A DNA stretch of 64,000 nt from positions 434,001-498,000 of the forward strand of contig NZ_CP079095.1 in NCBI RefSeq assembly GCF_019285515.1, read 5' to 3'. The position numbers and the translations under genes are program-made. The notes beneath the pieces were generated by a model. The model was not told where the DNA came from, searched no databases, and was given only the letters and a program-made list of their open reading frames with translations. Shown piece after piece: positions 25,760-35,353 of the stretch (position 1 is its first letter; every line of letters starts with the position of its first letter). The DNA comes from Methylococcus sp. Mc7 (GTDB lineage: Bacteria > Pseudomonadota > Gammaproteobacteria > Methylococcales > Methylococcaceae).

Positions 25760-27547
25760 ATGACCGTTCCCGGCCAACCCGTCCTCCGTGCCGCCTTCGT
25801 CTCCCTGCAGGGACGGCGCGAAGACAACCAGGACTTTGCCGGCATCGCCGAGCCGCCGCCACGGGATGCCGCTGCGCGCGGCTTCGTGGCGGCCGTGGCC
25901 GACGGCATCGGCGGCGCCCGTGGCGGCCGGGTCGCGGCGGAAGTGTCGGTGCGCAGCTTCATGGAAGCCTACTACGGCCTGTCCGAAACCTTGGGCATGG
26001 AACAGCTTCTGGACCGTTGCCTGGGCTCGGTCAACCGCTGGGTGCATGCCATGGGCCGGCACGATCCCGAGCTGGCGCACATGGGCACGACCTTCAGCGG
26101 CGTGATCTTCCGCGGCCGCCGCGCCTATCTGGTCCACGTGGGCGACTCCCGCGTCTACCGCCTGCGCGGCGAGGAAACCGAGCTGCTGACTTCGGACCAC
26201 ACCCTGAGCGGGCCGGGGCTGGACCACGTGCTGTACCGCGCGGTCGGGCTGGACCCCGGCCTCCGGATCGATTACAGCGTGTACCCGCTGGAACCGCACG
26301 ACCGTTTTCTGCTCTGCAGCGACGGGCTGCACGGCAGCCTCGAACAGGAACGGATCAGGGAGATCCTGCAGGAACGGGCCACCCCCGAAACCACGGCCGA
26401 GGCGCTGGCACTCCGGGCATTCGAGCAGGGCAGCCAGGACAATATCACCGCCCTGGTGGTGGACGTCATCGCCCTGCCGCCGGCCGAACGGCAGGCTTTG
26501 CGCCTTGCCATCGAGTCCCTGCCGCTGCTGGAACTGCCCAAGGCCGGCGAAGTGGTGGACGCCTACCGCCTGGAGCGGCTGCTCTCCTCGGGGCGCTACA
26601 GCGCGCTGTTTCTCGCTGCCGACACTCTGGGCCAGGACAAGCCGGTGGTGGTGAAGTTTCCGCATCCTCGCGTCGCCAGCGAACGGGAATACTACGACGC
26701 CTTCGTGCGCGAGGCCTGGATCGGCGCCCGGGTGAAAAGCCCCTGGGTCGGCGAGATCCTGGAGCAGGTCCCCGGCCGCCAGAGCCGGCTTTATTCGGTG
26801 ATGCCGTTTTATCCCGGTACCACCCTGGAGCACGAGCTGGCGCACCGGCCGCGCGTCGGCCTGGAAGCCGGTATCGATCTCGCCCTGAAGCTGTGCAAGG
26901 CGGTGCATGCGCTGCACCGCCAGCAGATCGTCCACCGCGACATCAAGCCGGACAACGTCCTGCTGGAGCCGGAAGGCGGCCTCAAGCTGCTGGACCTCGG
27001 CATCGCCCGGTTGCCGGCCTGGGACGAGAATCGGGCCGATCCCATCCCCGGCACCCCGAGCTACATGGCGCCGGAAATGTTCCAGGGCGAGCGCGGCAGC
27101 GTCGCCACCGACGTGTTCGCCCTCGGCGTCACTCTGTACCGCATGTTCGCCGGCGGCGCCTACCCCTATGGCGAGATCGAGCCGTTCAGCACGCCGCGCT
27201 TCGGCAACCCGAAGCCGCTGACCGCCCACCGCCCGGACCTCCCGGCCTGGCTGGACGCCGTGCTGGCCCGCGCCGTCGCGGCCGATGCGGAACAGCGGCC
27301 GGCGGATGCCGTGGAACTGGCCTACGAACTGGAAGCCGGCCTGGAAAAAGGCGGCGGCAGGCGCTCACCCCATCGCGCCCCGCCGCTGTACGAACGCAAT
27401 CCCCTGCTGTTCTGGAAAGCCGTCGCGGCGCTGCTGCTGGTCCTGCTGGCCATGGCCGGCCTGGGCCTGTCACTGCCGTCCTGCCCGCCTGCTGGAACGG
27501 CGTCCCCCCACAATCCCTTGATTCACGATAACGGAGACTCGCGATGA
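25760..27547 (+). CDS. PP2C phosphatase-Ser/Thr kinase fusion, membrane-anchored
   Basis: A 595-residue protein holding opposing activities. Residues 8-235 form a PP2C phosphatase (RREDNQDF, VADGIGG, VGDSRVYRL, CSDGLHG, SQDNITALVV, the metal-binding aspartates). Residues 265-540 form a Hanks-type kinase: VVVKF with the ATP lysine, HRDIKPDNVLLE as catalytic loop, DLG in place of DFG, and the TPSYMAPEMF activation segment. A single transmembrane helix (ALLLVLLAMAGLGLSL) near residue 560 leaves both domains cytoplasmic. The stop overlaps the nirB start (ATGA). Fusions of this type sit between narK and nirB in other nitrate clusters, suggesting a post-translational control of uptake or reduction, but the target is unknown. 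Confidence 0.9.
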   Translation: MTVPGQPVLRAAFVSLQGRREDNQDFAGIAEPPPRDAAARGFVAAVADGIGGARGGRVAAEVSVRSFMEAYYGLSETLGMEQLLDRCLGSVNRWVHAMGRHDPELAHMGTTFSGVIFRGRRAYLVHVGDSRVYRLRGEETELLTSDHTLSGPGLDHVLYRAVGLDPGLRIDYSVYPLEPHDRFLLCSDGLHGSLEQERIREILQERATPETTAEALALRAFEQGSQDNITALVVDVIALPPAERQALRLAIESLPLLELPKAGEVVDAYRLERLLSSGRYSALFLAADTLGQDKPVVVKFPHPRVASEREYYDAFVREAWIGARVKSPWVGEILEQVPGRQSRLYSVMPFYPGTTLEHELAHRPRVGLEAGIDLALKLCKAVHALHRQQIVHRDIKPDNVLLEPEGGLKLLDLGIARLPAWDENRADPIPGTPSYMAPEMFQGERGSVATDVFALGVTLYRMFAGGAYPYGEIEPFSTPRFGNPKPLTAHRPDLPAWLDAVLARAVAADAEQRPADAVELAYELEAGLEKGGGRRSPHRAPPLYERNPLLFWKAVAALLLVLLAMAGLGLSLPSCPPAGTASPHNPLIHDNGDSR

Positions 27548-30006
27548 GCAAGCCCAAACTCGTCCTCATCGGCAATGGCATGGCCGGCGTCCGCACGCTG
27601 GAAGAGCTGCTGAAGCTGGCGCCCGGCAAGTACGACATCACCGTGTTCGGCGCCGAACCCCATCCCAACTACAACCGCATCCTGCTCTCGCCGGTGCTTG
27701 CCGGCGAGAAGAAGCTGGACGACATCATCCTCAACGACGAGGCGTGGTATGCCGAACACGGCATCACCCTGCACAAGGGCAAAAAAGTCGTCGCCATCGA
27801 CCGCGTCCGCCGCAGGGTCCGCTCCGAAGACGGGACTGAAGCCGGCTACGACCGCCTGCTGCTGGCGACCGGCTCGGCGCCCTTCATCCTGCCGGTGCCG
27901 GGCAGGGACCTGGAAGGCGTGGTCGGCTTCCGCGACATCCGCGACGTCGAGCTGATGCTGGAAGCCTCGGAAAAGCACCGTCATGCCGTCGTCATCGGCG
28001 GCGGCCTGCTGGGGCTCGAAGCCGCCAACGGCCTCAAGAAGCGCGGCATGAACGTCACCGTGGTGCACCTGCTCGACACCCTGATGGAGCGGCAGCTCGA
28101 CAAACCGGCTGCGGCCCTGCTGCAACGGGCCCTGGAAGACAGCGGCCTGGACTTCAAGCTGGAAGCCCAGACCGAGGCCCTGCTGGGCGAAGGCCGGGTC
28201 CGCGCGGTCCGCTTCAAGGACGGCTCGGAAATCCCTGCCGACCTGGTAGTCATGGCGGTGGGCATCCGCCCCAATGTCGGGCTGGCCAAGGCATCCGGCA
28301 TCCATTGCGAGCGCGGTATCCTGGTCAGCGACACGATGCAGACCTTCGATCCCCAGGTCTATGCGGTCGGCGAATGCGTGCAGCACCGCGGCGAGCTGTT
28401 CGGCCTGGTCGCACCGCTGTTCGAGCAGGCCAAGGTCTGCGCCAACCATCTGGCGGAATTCGGCATCGCCCGCTACGAAGGATCGGTGACCTCGACCAAG
28501 CTCAAGGTCACCGGCATCGACCTCTTCTCCGCCGGGGAATACCAGGGCGGCGCCGGCTGCGAGGAACTGCTGTTCCAGGACCCCTCGCGCGGCGTCTACA
28601 AGAAACTGGTGGTCCGCGACAACAAGGTCGCGGGCGCCGTGCTATACGGCGACACCGTGGACGGCGCCTGGTATTTCCAGATGATGCGGGACGGCACCGA
28701 CATCTCCGCCTTCCGCGAGAACATCCTGTTCGGCCAGGCCCACATGGGCGATTCCGGCCACGGTGCCGAAAGCCATGCCGCCCGGCTGCCGGAAGACGCC
28801 GAGGTCTGCGGCTGCAACGGCGTCTGCAAGAAAACCATCGTCGATGCCATCGTTCAGAAGAAGCTGTTCACGCTGGACGAAGTGCGCGCCCACACCAAGG
28901 CCTCGGCCTCCTGCGGTTCCTGCACCGGTCTGGTCGAACAGATACTGCAGAGCACCCTGGGCAGCGATTACTCGGTCAGTCCCGCCAAAAAGCCTCTGTG
29001 TCGGTGCACGGACCTCACCCACGAGGAGGTGCGGGAAGCCGTCCGCACCCAGGGACTGCAAACCATTCCGGAACTCATGGGTTCGCTGGGCTGGCGAACA
29101 CCGGACGGCTGCCATGCCTGCCGCCCAGCGCTCAATTACTACCTGCTGTGCCAGTGGCCTGACGAGTACCGGGACGACCCGCAATCCCGCTTCATCAACG
29201 AGCGGGTTCATGCCAACATCCAGAAGGACGGCACCTATTCCGTGGTTCCCCGCATCTGGGGCGGCGTGACCAATCCGCGCGAACTGCGGGCCATCGCCGA
29301 CGTGGCGGAAAAATTCCAGGTCCCTTGCGTCAAGATCACCGGCGGCCAGCGCATCGACCTCCTGGGCGTGCCCAAATCGCAACTGCCGGCCATGTGGGCG
29401 GAGCTGGGCAAGCACGGCTTGATGTCCGGCCATGCCTACGGCAAGTCGCTGCGGACGGTGAAGACCTGCGTAGGCAAGGAATGGTGCCGCTTCGGCACGC
29501 AGGATTCGACCACCCTGGGCATCGAGCTGGAGAAGATGACCTGGGGCTCGTGGACCCCGGCCAAGGTCAAGATGGCGGTGTCCGGCTGCCCGCGCAATTG
29601 CGCCGAAGCCACGATCAAGGATTTCGGGGTGGTGGCCGTGGATTCCGGCTGGGAACTGCACGTCGGCGGCAACGGCGGCGTGAAGGTGCGCGCCACCGAC
29701 TTTCTGTGCAAGGTGCAGACCGACGAGGAAGTCATGGAATACGCCGCGGCCTACCTGCAGCTCTACCGCGAAGAAGCCCGCTACCTGGAACGCACCGCGC
29801 ACTGGATCGAACGGGTCGGACTGCCGTACGTGCAGAGCCGCATCGTCGACGATGCCGAAGGCCGCAAGGCGCTGTGCGCGCGCTTCCTGGAATCGCAGCG
29901 CAAGGCGCAGACCGATCCCTGGGCCGAACGCGCGCAGGGGGCGGAAAAACACGAGTTCGAACCGCTGACGCCCGCGGAGCGGAAAGCGCATGCCTGCATC
30001 GCCTGA
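27544..30006 (+). CDS. nirB: Assimilatory nitrite reductase [NAD(P)H], large subunit
   Basis: Six-electron reduction of nitrite to ammonium in the cytoplasm. The 820-residue protein has an N-terminal FAD/NAD-dependent oxidoreductase region (VLIGNGMAGVRTLEELL; GGGLLGLEAA), two BFD-type iron-sulfur segments (CGCNGVCKKT...CGSCTG and CRCTDL...GCHAC), and the sulfite/nitrite reductase half, whose siroheme-4Fe4S cysteines are in TCVGKEWCRFG and GCPRNCAEA. It overlaps the kinase-phosphatase stop by four bases and is followed by nirD. Confidence 0.96.
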   Translation: MSKPKLVLIGNGMAGVRTLEELLKLAPGKYDITVFGAEPHPNYNRILLSPVLAGEKKLDDIILNDEAWYAEHGITLHKGKKVVAIDRVRRRVRSEDGTEAGYDRLLLATGSAPFILPVPGRDLEGVVGFRDIRDVELMLEASEKHRHAVVIGGGLLGLEAANGLKKRGMNVTVVHLLDTLMERQLDKPAAALLQRALEDSGLDFKLEAQTEALLGEGRVRAVRFKDGSEIPADLVVMAVGIRPNVGLAKASGIHCERGILVSDTMQTFDPQVYAVGECVQHRGELFGLVAPLFEQAKVCANHLAEFGIARYEGSVTSTKLKVTGIDLFSAGEYQGGAGCEELLFQDPSRGVYKKLVVRDNKVAGAVLYGDTVDGAWYFQMMRDGTDISAFRENILFGQAHMGDSGHGAESHAARLPEDAEVCGCNGVCKKTIVDAIVQKKLFTLDEVRAHTKASASCGSCTGLVEQILQSTLGSDYSVSPAKKPLCRCTDLTHEEVREAVRTQGLQTIPELMGSLGWRTPDGCHACRPALNYYLLCQWPDEYRDDPQSRFINERVHANIQKDGTYSVVPRIWGGVTNPRELRAIADVAEKFQVPCVKITGGQRIDLLGVPKSQLPAMWAELGKHGLMSGHAYGKSLRTVKTCVGKEWCRFGTQDSTTLGIELEKMTWGSWTPAKVKMAVSGCPRNCAEATIKDFGVVAVDSGWELHVGGNGGVKVRATDFLCKVQTDEEVMEYAAAYLQLYREEARYLERTAHWIERVGLPYVQSRIVDDAEGRKALCARFLESQRKAQTDPWAERAQGAEKHEFEPLTPAERKAHACIA

Positions 30007-30016
30007 GGAAAACGCC

Positions 30017-30346
30017 ATGAGCCACTGGACCCCCATCGCCCGCCTGGAAGACATTCCGCGCCAGGGCGCCCGCGTCGTCGCGACGCCGCAGGGCAGGGTC
30101 GCCGTCTTCCGCACCGTCGACGACCGGGTTTTTGCCCTGCTCGACCGCTGTCCGCACAAGGGCGGCCCGCTGTCCGAGGGCATCGTGCACGGCGCGCGCG
30201 TCGCCTGCCCATTGCACAACTGGGTGATCGAGCTCGATTCCGGCCAGGCGGTCGCCCCGGACGAAGGCTGCGCCCGCCGTTTCGAAATCCGCCTCGAGGA
30301 TGGCATGGTGGCGATCTCCCTCCCAGACAGCCTTGCGGGAAACTGA
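30017..30346 (+). CDS. nirD: Nitrite reductase small subunit (Rieske-type)
   Basis: Small partner of NirB. The 109-residue protein is a Rieske-fold domain with the complete [2Fe-2S] ligand set, CPHKGG and CPLHNW (Cys-x-His and Cys-x2-His), a form in which the cluster is retained; some NirD proteins have lost it. ATG 30017 lies ten bases after the nirB stop, and nasA starts one base after its own stop. Confidence 0.95.
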   Translation: MSHWTPIARLEDIPRQGARVVATPQGRVAVFRTVDDRVFALLDRCPHKGGPLSEGIVHGARVACPLHNWVIELDSGQAVAPDEGCARRFEIRLEDGMVAISLPDSLAGN

Positions 30347-30347
30347 C

Positions 30348-32996
30348 ATGGACCATCAGTCGCGGCGGACCGTCCGTACCACCTGTCCCTACTGCGGCGT
30401 GGGTTGCGGCGTGCTGGCCACGCCCACGGATGCGGGCGTGGCGATAGAGGGCGATCCGGACCATCCGGCCAACTTCGGCCGCTTGTGTTCCAAGGGTTCG
30501 GCTCTCGGTGAGACCCTGTCGCTCGACACCCGTCTGCTGCATCCCGAAATCGGCGGAATCCGGGCGGGCTGGGACGAAGCCCTGGACACGGTCGCCGGCC
30601 GGTTCCGCGAAACCATCGAGCGGCACGGCCCCGACTCCGTCGCCTTCTACGTTTCCGGCCAGTTGCTGACCGAGGACTATTACGTGGCCAACAAGCTGAT
30701 GAAGGGCTTCATCGGCTCGGCCAACATCGACACCAACTCCCGGCTGTGCATGTCCTCCACCGTCGCGGGCCACAAGCGCGCCTTCGGCGAGGACCTGGTG
30801 CCGGGCTGCTACGAGGACCTGGAACTGGCCGATCTCGTGGTGCTGGTCGGCTCGAACACGGCCTGGTGCCATCCCGTTCTGTTCCAGCGCATCCTGGCGG
30901 CGCGGCGCGCCGACCCGAAACGCCGCATCGTCTGCATCGACCCGCGCCGGACGGCGACCGCCGAATCCGCCGACCTGCACCTGCCCATCCGGCCGGGCAC
31001 CGACGTGCTGCTGTTCAACGGGCTGCTGCACTATCTGCGGCACAACGACCGCCTCGACTTCGAATTCATCGAACGGCATACCGAAGGCTACGCCGCAGCG
31101 CTGGGCATGGCGCAGGAAACCGCTCCCACCATTCCGGCGGCCGCTAACGGCTGCGGGCTTGTGGAAAGCGACGTGGCGCAGTTCTACCGGCTGTTCGCCG
31201 CGACCGAACGGACGGTGACGCTGTGGTCGCAGGGCGTCAACCAGTCGACCAGCGGCACCGACAAGGTCAACGCCATCGTCAACGCGCATCTCGCCACCGG
31301 TCGCATCGGCAAGCCCGGAGCCGGCCCGTTCTCGCTGACCGGCCAGCCCAACGCCATGGGCGGCCGCGAGGTCGGCGGACTGGCCAATCAGCTCGCCGCC
31401 CATCTCGACCTCGACGACCCCCGCCACCGCCGGCAAGTGCAGGAATTCTGGCGCTCCCCCCGCATCGCCGACCGGCCCGGCTACCTGGCCGTCGACCTGT
31501 TCCGGGCCATCGGCGAAGGCAAGATACGCGCGGTCTGGATCATGGCCACCAACCCCGCGGTGAGCCTGCCCGACGCCAACGCCGTACGCCGCGCCTTGAG
31601 CGCCTGCCCCTTCGTCGTGGTCTCCGACTGCGAGCGCGACACCGATCTGGCCCGCTTCGCCCATGTCCAGCTTCCCGCACTGGCCTGGGGCGAGAAAGAC
31701 GGCACCGTGACCAATTCGGAACGGCGGATCTCGCGCCAGCGCGCCTTTCTCGATGCACCCGGCGAGGCCCGGCCGGACTGGTGGATCATCGCCGAAGTAG
31801 CCCGCCGCATGGGCTTCGGCGCCGAGTTCGGCTACCGGAGCGCCGCCGAAATTTTCGCCGAACACGTTGAGCTCTCCGGAATCGCCGGCGCCGAAAAACG
31901 CCGCTTCGACCTGTCCGGGCTTCAAACCGCTTACGACGATTTGGCGCCGACCCAGTGGCCGGTCAACGCCGGGCATCCGCAAGGCACGCCACGGCTCGCC
32001 TTCGACGGCGGGAGCGGCAAGCTGAAATTCGTCGCCGTCCGGCCCCGCCTCCCGGTCAACGCGCCCGACGCCGAATATCCGCTGATCCTCAACACCGGCC
32101 GCATTCGCGACCAATGGCACACCATGACCCGGACCGGCAAGACCCCGCGCCTCACCGGGCACATGCCCGAACCCTACGCCGAGCTTCATCCCGGCGACGG
32201 CGAACGCCTGGAACTCGCCGATGGTGCCCTGGCCCGGCTCGACAGCCGCTACGGCACCGCCTTGGCCCGGGTCCGGTTCAGCGCCGGCCAGCGGCCGGGC
32301 ACGGTGTTCGTCCCCATGCACTGGAGCGAGGGCAACAGCCGGCAGGGCTTGGCGAACGCCCTGGTCAATCCGGCGGTCGACCCGGTGTCCGGCGAGCCCG
32401 AGTTCAAGCACACGCCGGCGCGGATCACGCCCTACAGGCCGGCATGGCACGGATTCGCCATCGCGCGGCGCCGGCTCGAATTTCCCGACGCCGCCTACCG
32501 GGTCGTGATTCCCTGCCGGAACTGCTGGCGCCACGAGCTGGCCGGCGAGGCGGTCCCGGAGGACTGGCGCGAGTGGGCGCAGAACCAAGCCGGCACAGCT
32601 ACCGATATGGAGAGAGACTGGCTGGAGTTCGCGGACCCGCGCGCCGGCCGCTACCGTTGCGCGTGGATCGCAGGGGACCGGATCGAGTTCGCCTTGTTCG
32701 TGAGCCCCTGCCATGAACTGCCGCCCCGCGACTGGCTGGCCGGCCTGTTTGGTCAAGATATTCTGTCCGATGCGGCGCGTGCCAGCCTGTTGGCGGGACG
32801 GCCGCTTTCCGCCGAGGACGATCAGGGCAGGATCGTCTGCGCCTGTTTCTCCGTCGGCGAAAAGGTCCTTCGCCGTGCCATCGCGGCGGAGGACCTGGCC
32901 ACGACGGAACAAGTCGGGACCCGCCTGAAAGCCGGCACCAACTGCGGCTCCTGCCTGCCGGAAATCAGCTCCCTCCTTGCGGAAACGCGGCGCTGA
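30348..32996 (+). CDS. nasA: Assimilatory nitrate reductase, catalytic subunit
   Basis: Molybdopterin guanine dinucleotide enzyme that reduces nitrate to nitrite in the cytoplasm. The 882-residue product has the N-terminal 4Fe-4S motif CPYCGVGC with a later Cys in RLCSKG, the Mo-cofactor domains (SNTAWCHP, GVNQSTSGTDKVNA, TNPAVSLPDA), the C-terminal MGD-binding domain (NTGRIRDQWHTMTRTG), and an extra C-terminal BFD-like [2Fe-2S] domain (CACFSVGEK...NCGSCLPE) that probably accepts electrons. No separate NADH-binding NasB-type gene is in the operon, so the electron donor is unassigned. Confidence 0.95.
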   Translation: MDHQSRRTVRTTCPYCGVGCGVLATPTDAGVAIEGDPDHPANFGRLCSKGSALGETLSLDTRLLHPEIGGIRAGWDEALDTVAGRFRETIERHGPDSVAFYVSGQLLTEDYYVANKLMKGFIGSANIDTNSRLCMSSTVAGHKRAFGEDLVPGCYEDLELADLVVLVGSNTAWCHPVLFQRILAARRADPKRRIVCIDPRRTATAESADLHLPIRPGTDVLLFNGLLHYLRHNDRLDFEFIERHTEGYAAALGMAQETAPTIPAAANGCGLVESDVAQFYRLFAATERTVTLWSQGVNQSTSGTDKVNAIVNAHLATGRIGKPGAGPFSLTGQPNAMGGREVGGLANQLAAHLDLDDPRHRRQVQEFWRSPRIADRPGYLAVDLFRAIGEGKIRAVWIMATNPAVSLPDANAVRRALSACPFVVVSDCERDTDLARFAHVQLPALAWGEKDGTVTNSERRISRQRAFLDAPGEARPDWWIIAEVARRMGFGAEFGYRSAAEIFAEHVELSGIAGAEKRRFDLSGLQTAYDDLAPTQWPVNAGHPQGTPRLAFDGGSGKLKFVAVRPRLPVNAPDAEYPLILNTGRIRDQWHTMTRTGKTPRLTGHMPEPYAELHPGDGERLELADGALARLDSRYGTALARVRFSAGQRPGTVFVPMHWSEGNSRQGLANALVNPAVDPVSGEPEFKHTPARITPYRPAWHGFAIARRRLEFPDAAYRVVIPCRNCWRHELAGEAVPEDWREWAQNQAGTATDMERDWLEFADPRAGRYRCAWIAGDRIEFALFVSPCHELPPRDWLAGLFGQDILSDAARASLLAGRPLSAEDDQGRIVCACFSVGEKVLRRAIAAEDLATTEQVGTRLKAGTNCGSCLPEISSLLAETRR

Positions 32997-33003
32997 CGGG
33001 CAG

Positions 33004-33031
33004 GATATCCGCGGATATCGCTTCGATCGAA
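33004..33031. promoter_or_regulatory. Two adjacent palindromes upstream of nasS
   Basis: GATATCCGCGGATATC (33004-33019) is a perfect 16-base palindrome and TTCGATCGAA (33022-33031) a perfect 10-base one, both in the 39-base gap between nasA and nasS and just before the nasS ATG at 33036. They could be operators or an RNA hairpin that lowers nasST expression; no function is proven. Confidence 0.4.
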
Positions 33032-33035
33032 TCGT

Positions 33036-34340
33036 ATGGACGACTCTCAAGAAACAGCCGTCGGCAACCTCATCGAGAAACCCCGGCTGACACTGGGCTT
33101 CATTCCGCTCACGGACTGCGCTCCGCTCGTCATCGCCCTGGAAAAGGGCCACTTCCGCCGGCACGGTTTGGACGTCGTGCTGTCGCGCCAGCCGTCCTGG
33201 GCCGCCATCCGGGATAAGGTCGCGGCCGGCATGCTGGACGGCGCCCATATGCTCGCGCCGATGCCGATCGCCACCACCCTCGGCCTGGGCGGCGTACGCA
33301 AGGCCACCATCGCGCCGATGTCGCTCGATCTGAACGGCAATGCCGTGACGGTATCCAACGCCCTGTACCGGCGGCTTACGGGCGTGGCTGGCGAAGAACC
33401 GTCACAGCGGCCGGTTTCGGCCCGCGGCCTTCGGCGGTTGCTGGAACTGGACTCCGGCGGCGAAGCTGTGCGGTTCGCCACGGTATTCCCCTTCTCCTCG
33501 CACAACTACCTGCTGCGCTACTGGCTGGCGGCCGCCGGCGTGGACCCGGACCGCCACGTCGGCATGACGGTCATTCCACCACCGCAGATGCCCCGTTGCC
33601 TGGCGGCGGGCGAGATTTCCGGCTACTGCGCGGGAGAACCCTGGAATGCCTACGCGGTCGCGCACGGCATCGGCCGAGTGCTGATCACCGATTATGAAAT
33701 CTGGAACAACAGCCCCGAGAAGGTGCTGGGTGTCAACCAGGACTGGGCCGAACGGCATCCCAATACCCTGCGCGCTCTCCTGATGGCCTTGCTGGATGCC
33801 GCGCAATGGCTCGACCTGCCCAGGAACCGCATGGAAGCCGCCGCCCTCCTCGCGAGTCCCGACTATGTCGGCGTTCCGGCGGACATCCTCCAGATGTCCA
33901 TGACGGGCTCGTTTCAATACGCGGCGGACGAAGCGGCCGTATCCCTACCCGACTTCAACGTATTCCACCGCTATGCCGCCACCTTCCCCTGGCGCTCCCA
34001 CGCCCTGTGGTTCCTGACCCAGATGCTGCGCTGGGGGCAGATCGCCGAACCCGTCGACCTGCATGCGGTCGCGGAACAGGTGTACCGTCCCGACCTCTAC
34101 CGGGACGCCGCGGCTGCCCTCCGGATGCCCTGCCCGTCCGCAGACTACAAGTGCGAGGGCGTCCATGCCGTGCCATGGACGCTGGACACTCGCGCCTCGC
34201 CCTTGGTCATGGGGCCGGACCTGTTTTTCGACGGGACCGCCTTCGACCCGGCCGATCCCATCGCCTATCTCGCCGGCTTCGAACTCCACCGCATGCGGGT
34301 GAAGCTCGACGATCTCGCACGCGCGGGGAACTCGCCGTGA
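33036..34340 (+). CDS. nasS: Nitrate sensor NasS (NrtA-like, cytoplasmic)
   Basis: Homologue of the nitrate-binding proteins NrtA/NasF but without a signal peptide, so it is expected to remain in the cytoplasm as the sensor that holds NasT until nitrate or nitrite binds. The 434-residue product has the family features LTLGFIPLTDCAPLVIALEKG, GAHMLAPMPIATTLG and GYCAGEPWNAYA. Its stop overlaps the nasT start (GTGA), as expected for partners made in fixed ratio. Confidence 0.93.
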   Translation: MDDSQETAVGNLIEKPRLTLGFIPLTDCAPLVIALEKGHFRRHGLDVVLSRQPSWAAIRDKVAAGMLDGAHMLAPMPIATTLGLGGVRKATIAPMSLDLNGNAVTVSNALYRRLTGVAGEEPSQRPVSARGLRRLLELDSGGEAVRFATVFPFSSHNYLLRYWLAAAGVDPDRHVGMTVIPPPQMPRCLAAGEISGYCAGEPWNAYAVAHGIGRVLITDYEIWNNSPEKVLGVNQDWAERHPNTLRALLMALLDAAQWLDLPRNRMEAAALLASPDYVGVPADILQMSMTGSFQYAADEAAVSLPDFNVFHRYAATFPWRSHALWFLTQMLRWGQIAEPVDLHAVAEQVYRPDLYRDAAAALRMPCPSADYKCEGVHAVPWTLDTRASPLVMGPDLFFDGTAFDPADPIAYLAGFELHRMRVKLDDLARAGNSP

Positions 34341-34912
34341 GCCTTCGCATCATGCTAGTGGACGAGGACGACGACCGCAGCGCCGTCCTGCAGCAGGCGC
34401 TGGCCGAAGCCGGCTACCGCGTCGTGGCACGCTTGAGAAACGAGCAGAACCTTGCGCTCGCGGTCGGCGAACACAAGCCGGACATGGTGATCATCGACAT
34501 GGAAGCCCCCGGCCGCGACACCCTGGAACAGATGCGCGAGGTCAGCCGGGACAATCCCAAGCCGATCGTGCTGTTTTCCAACAACCGCGACAGCGAATAC
34601 ATCCGCCAGGCGGTACAAGCGGGCGTCAGCGCCTACGTCGTCGACGGACTGAGGCGGGAACGGATACTTCCCATCGTCGAGGTCGCCATGGCCCGCTTCA
34701 GCGAGTTCCAGGTGCTCCGGCGCGAACTCGAAGACACCCGCGCCCAGCTCGCCGACCGCAAGCTGGTGGAGAAGGCCAAGGGCCTGCTCATGAAGCACCG
34801 CGGCCTCAGCGAAGACGAGGCCTACCAGTCGCTGCGCAAGACCGCGATGGCCAGGAACCAGCGCATCGCCGACGTCGCCCGCACTTTGCTGGCGCTGGAA
34901 GATTTTCTCTGA
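34337..34912 (+). CDS. nasT: Nitrate-responsive antiterminator NasT (ANTAR)
   Basis: RNA-binding antiterminator of 191 residues. Residues 1-120 are a receiver-like domain (MLVDEDDDRS; IIDMEAPGRDT), and the C-terminal ANTAR domain (about 130-190) includes KLVEKAKGLLMKHRGLSEDE. In NasST systems nitrate frees NasT from NasS, and NasT binds the two-hairpin leader of target mRNAs. Matching leaders occur in this window upstream of narK (24316) and the porin (35593). Translation starts at GTG 34337, overlapping nasS. Confidence 0.94.
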   Translation: MSLRIMLVDEDDDRSAVLQQALAEAGYRVVARLRNEQNLALAVGEHKPDMVIIDMEAPGRDTLEQMREVSRDNPKPIVLFSNNRDSEYIRQAVQAGVSAYVVDGLRRERILPIVEVAMARFSEFQVLRRELEDTRAQLADRKLVEKAKGLLMKHRGLSEDEAYQSLRKTAMARNQRIADVARTLLALEDFL

Positions 34913-34996
34913 CGCGTACGACCGCTCGCGTGCCCGGCGACCGGCTCCGGAACCGCCCCATGGTAAACTGCGGCTTCCGAACTCCCTGGCACGACC

Positions 34997-35353
34997 ATGA
35001 GCGTAGCGCTAAGACTTTACGAACAACTGACCGAAGCGGGCGAGGACAAGACGCGCGCCAAACTGATCGCGGAAGCCTTCGAGCATCTGGAGGACCGCTA
35101 TCCCCAGTTGAAGGACGTGGCGACCCAGGGACAGGTGCGCGAGACCGAATTGCGGCTGCAGAAGGAGATCAAGGAGGTCGAGGCGACGCTCCGGCTGGAG
35201 ATCGAAAAGACCCGCCTGGAAATCCGCGAGGTGGAGGTACGATTGACACAAGCCATCCATCGCCAGACCCTCTGGGTGGTCGGTTCCGTCGGCGCCGTGG
35301 TGGGATTGATCCGGCTGCTGGAATGGTTCCTCACCCATCTGCCAAACCCCTAG
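34997..35353 (+). CDS. DUF1640-like coiled-coil membrane protein
   Basis: A 118-residue protein: an N-terminal amphipathic part (RLYEQLTEAGEDKTRAKLIAEAFEHL), a long charged coiled coil (RETELRLQKEIKEVEATL and on, about residues 50-88), and one transmembrane helix near the C-terminus (LWVVGSVGAVVGLIRLLEWF). This layout resembles the DUF1640/CCDC90 group, small membrane proteins of unknown role that often occur in many copies in methanotroph and related genomes. It lies between nasT and the porin leader with its own upstream gap, so a part in nitrate metabolism is not implied. Confidence 0.72.
   Translation: MSVALRLYEQLTEAGEDKTRAKLIAEAFEHLEDRYPQLKDVATQGQVRETELRLQKEIKEVEATLRLEIEKTRLEIREVEVRLTQAIHRQTLWVVGSVGAVVGLIRLLEWFLTHLPNP

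Noticed and set aside
29781-33248. Long open frame on the minus strand opposite nirB, nirD and nasA
   Set aside because: It mirrors the high third-position GC of the real genes; the product is repetitive in Gly/Ala/Asp/His, has no family resemblance, and three well-recognised genes occupy the other strand.
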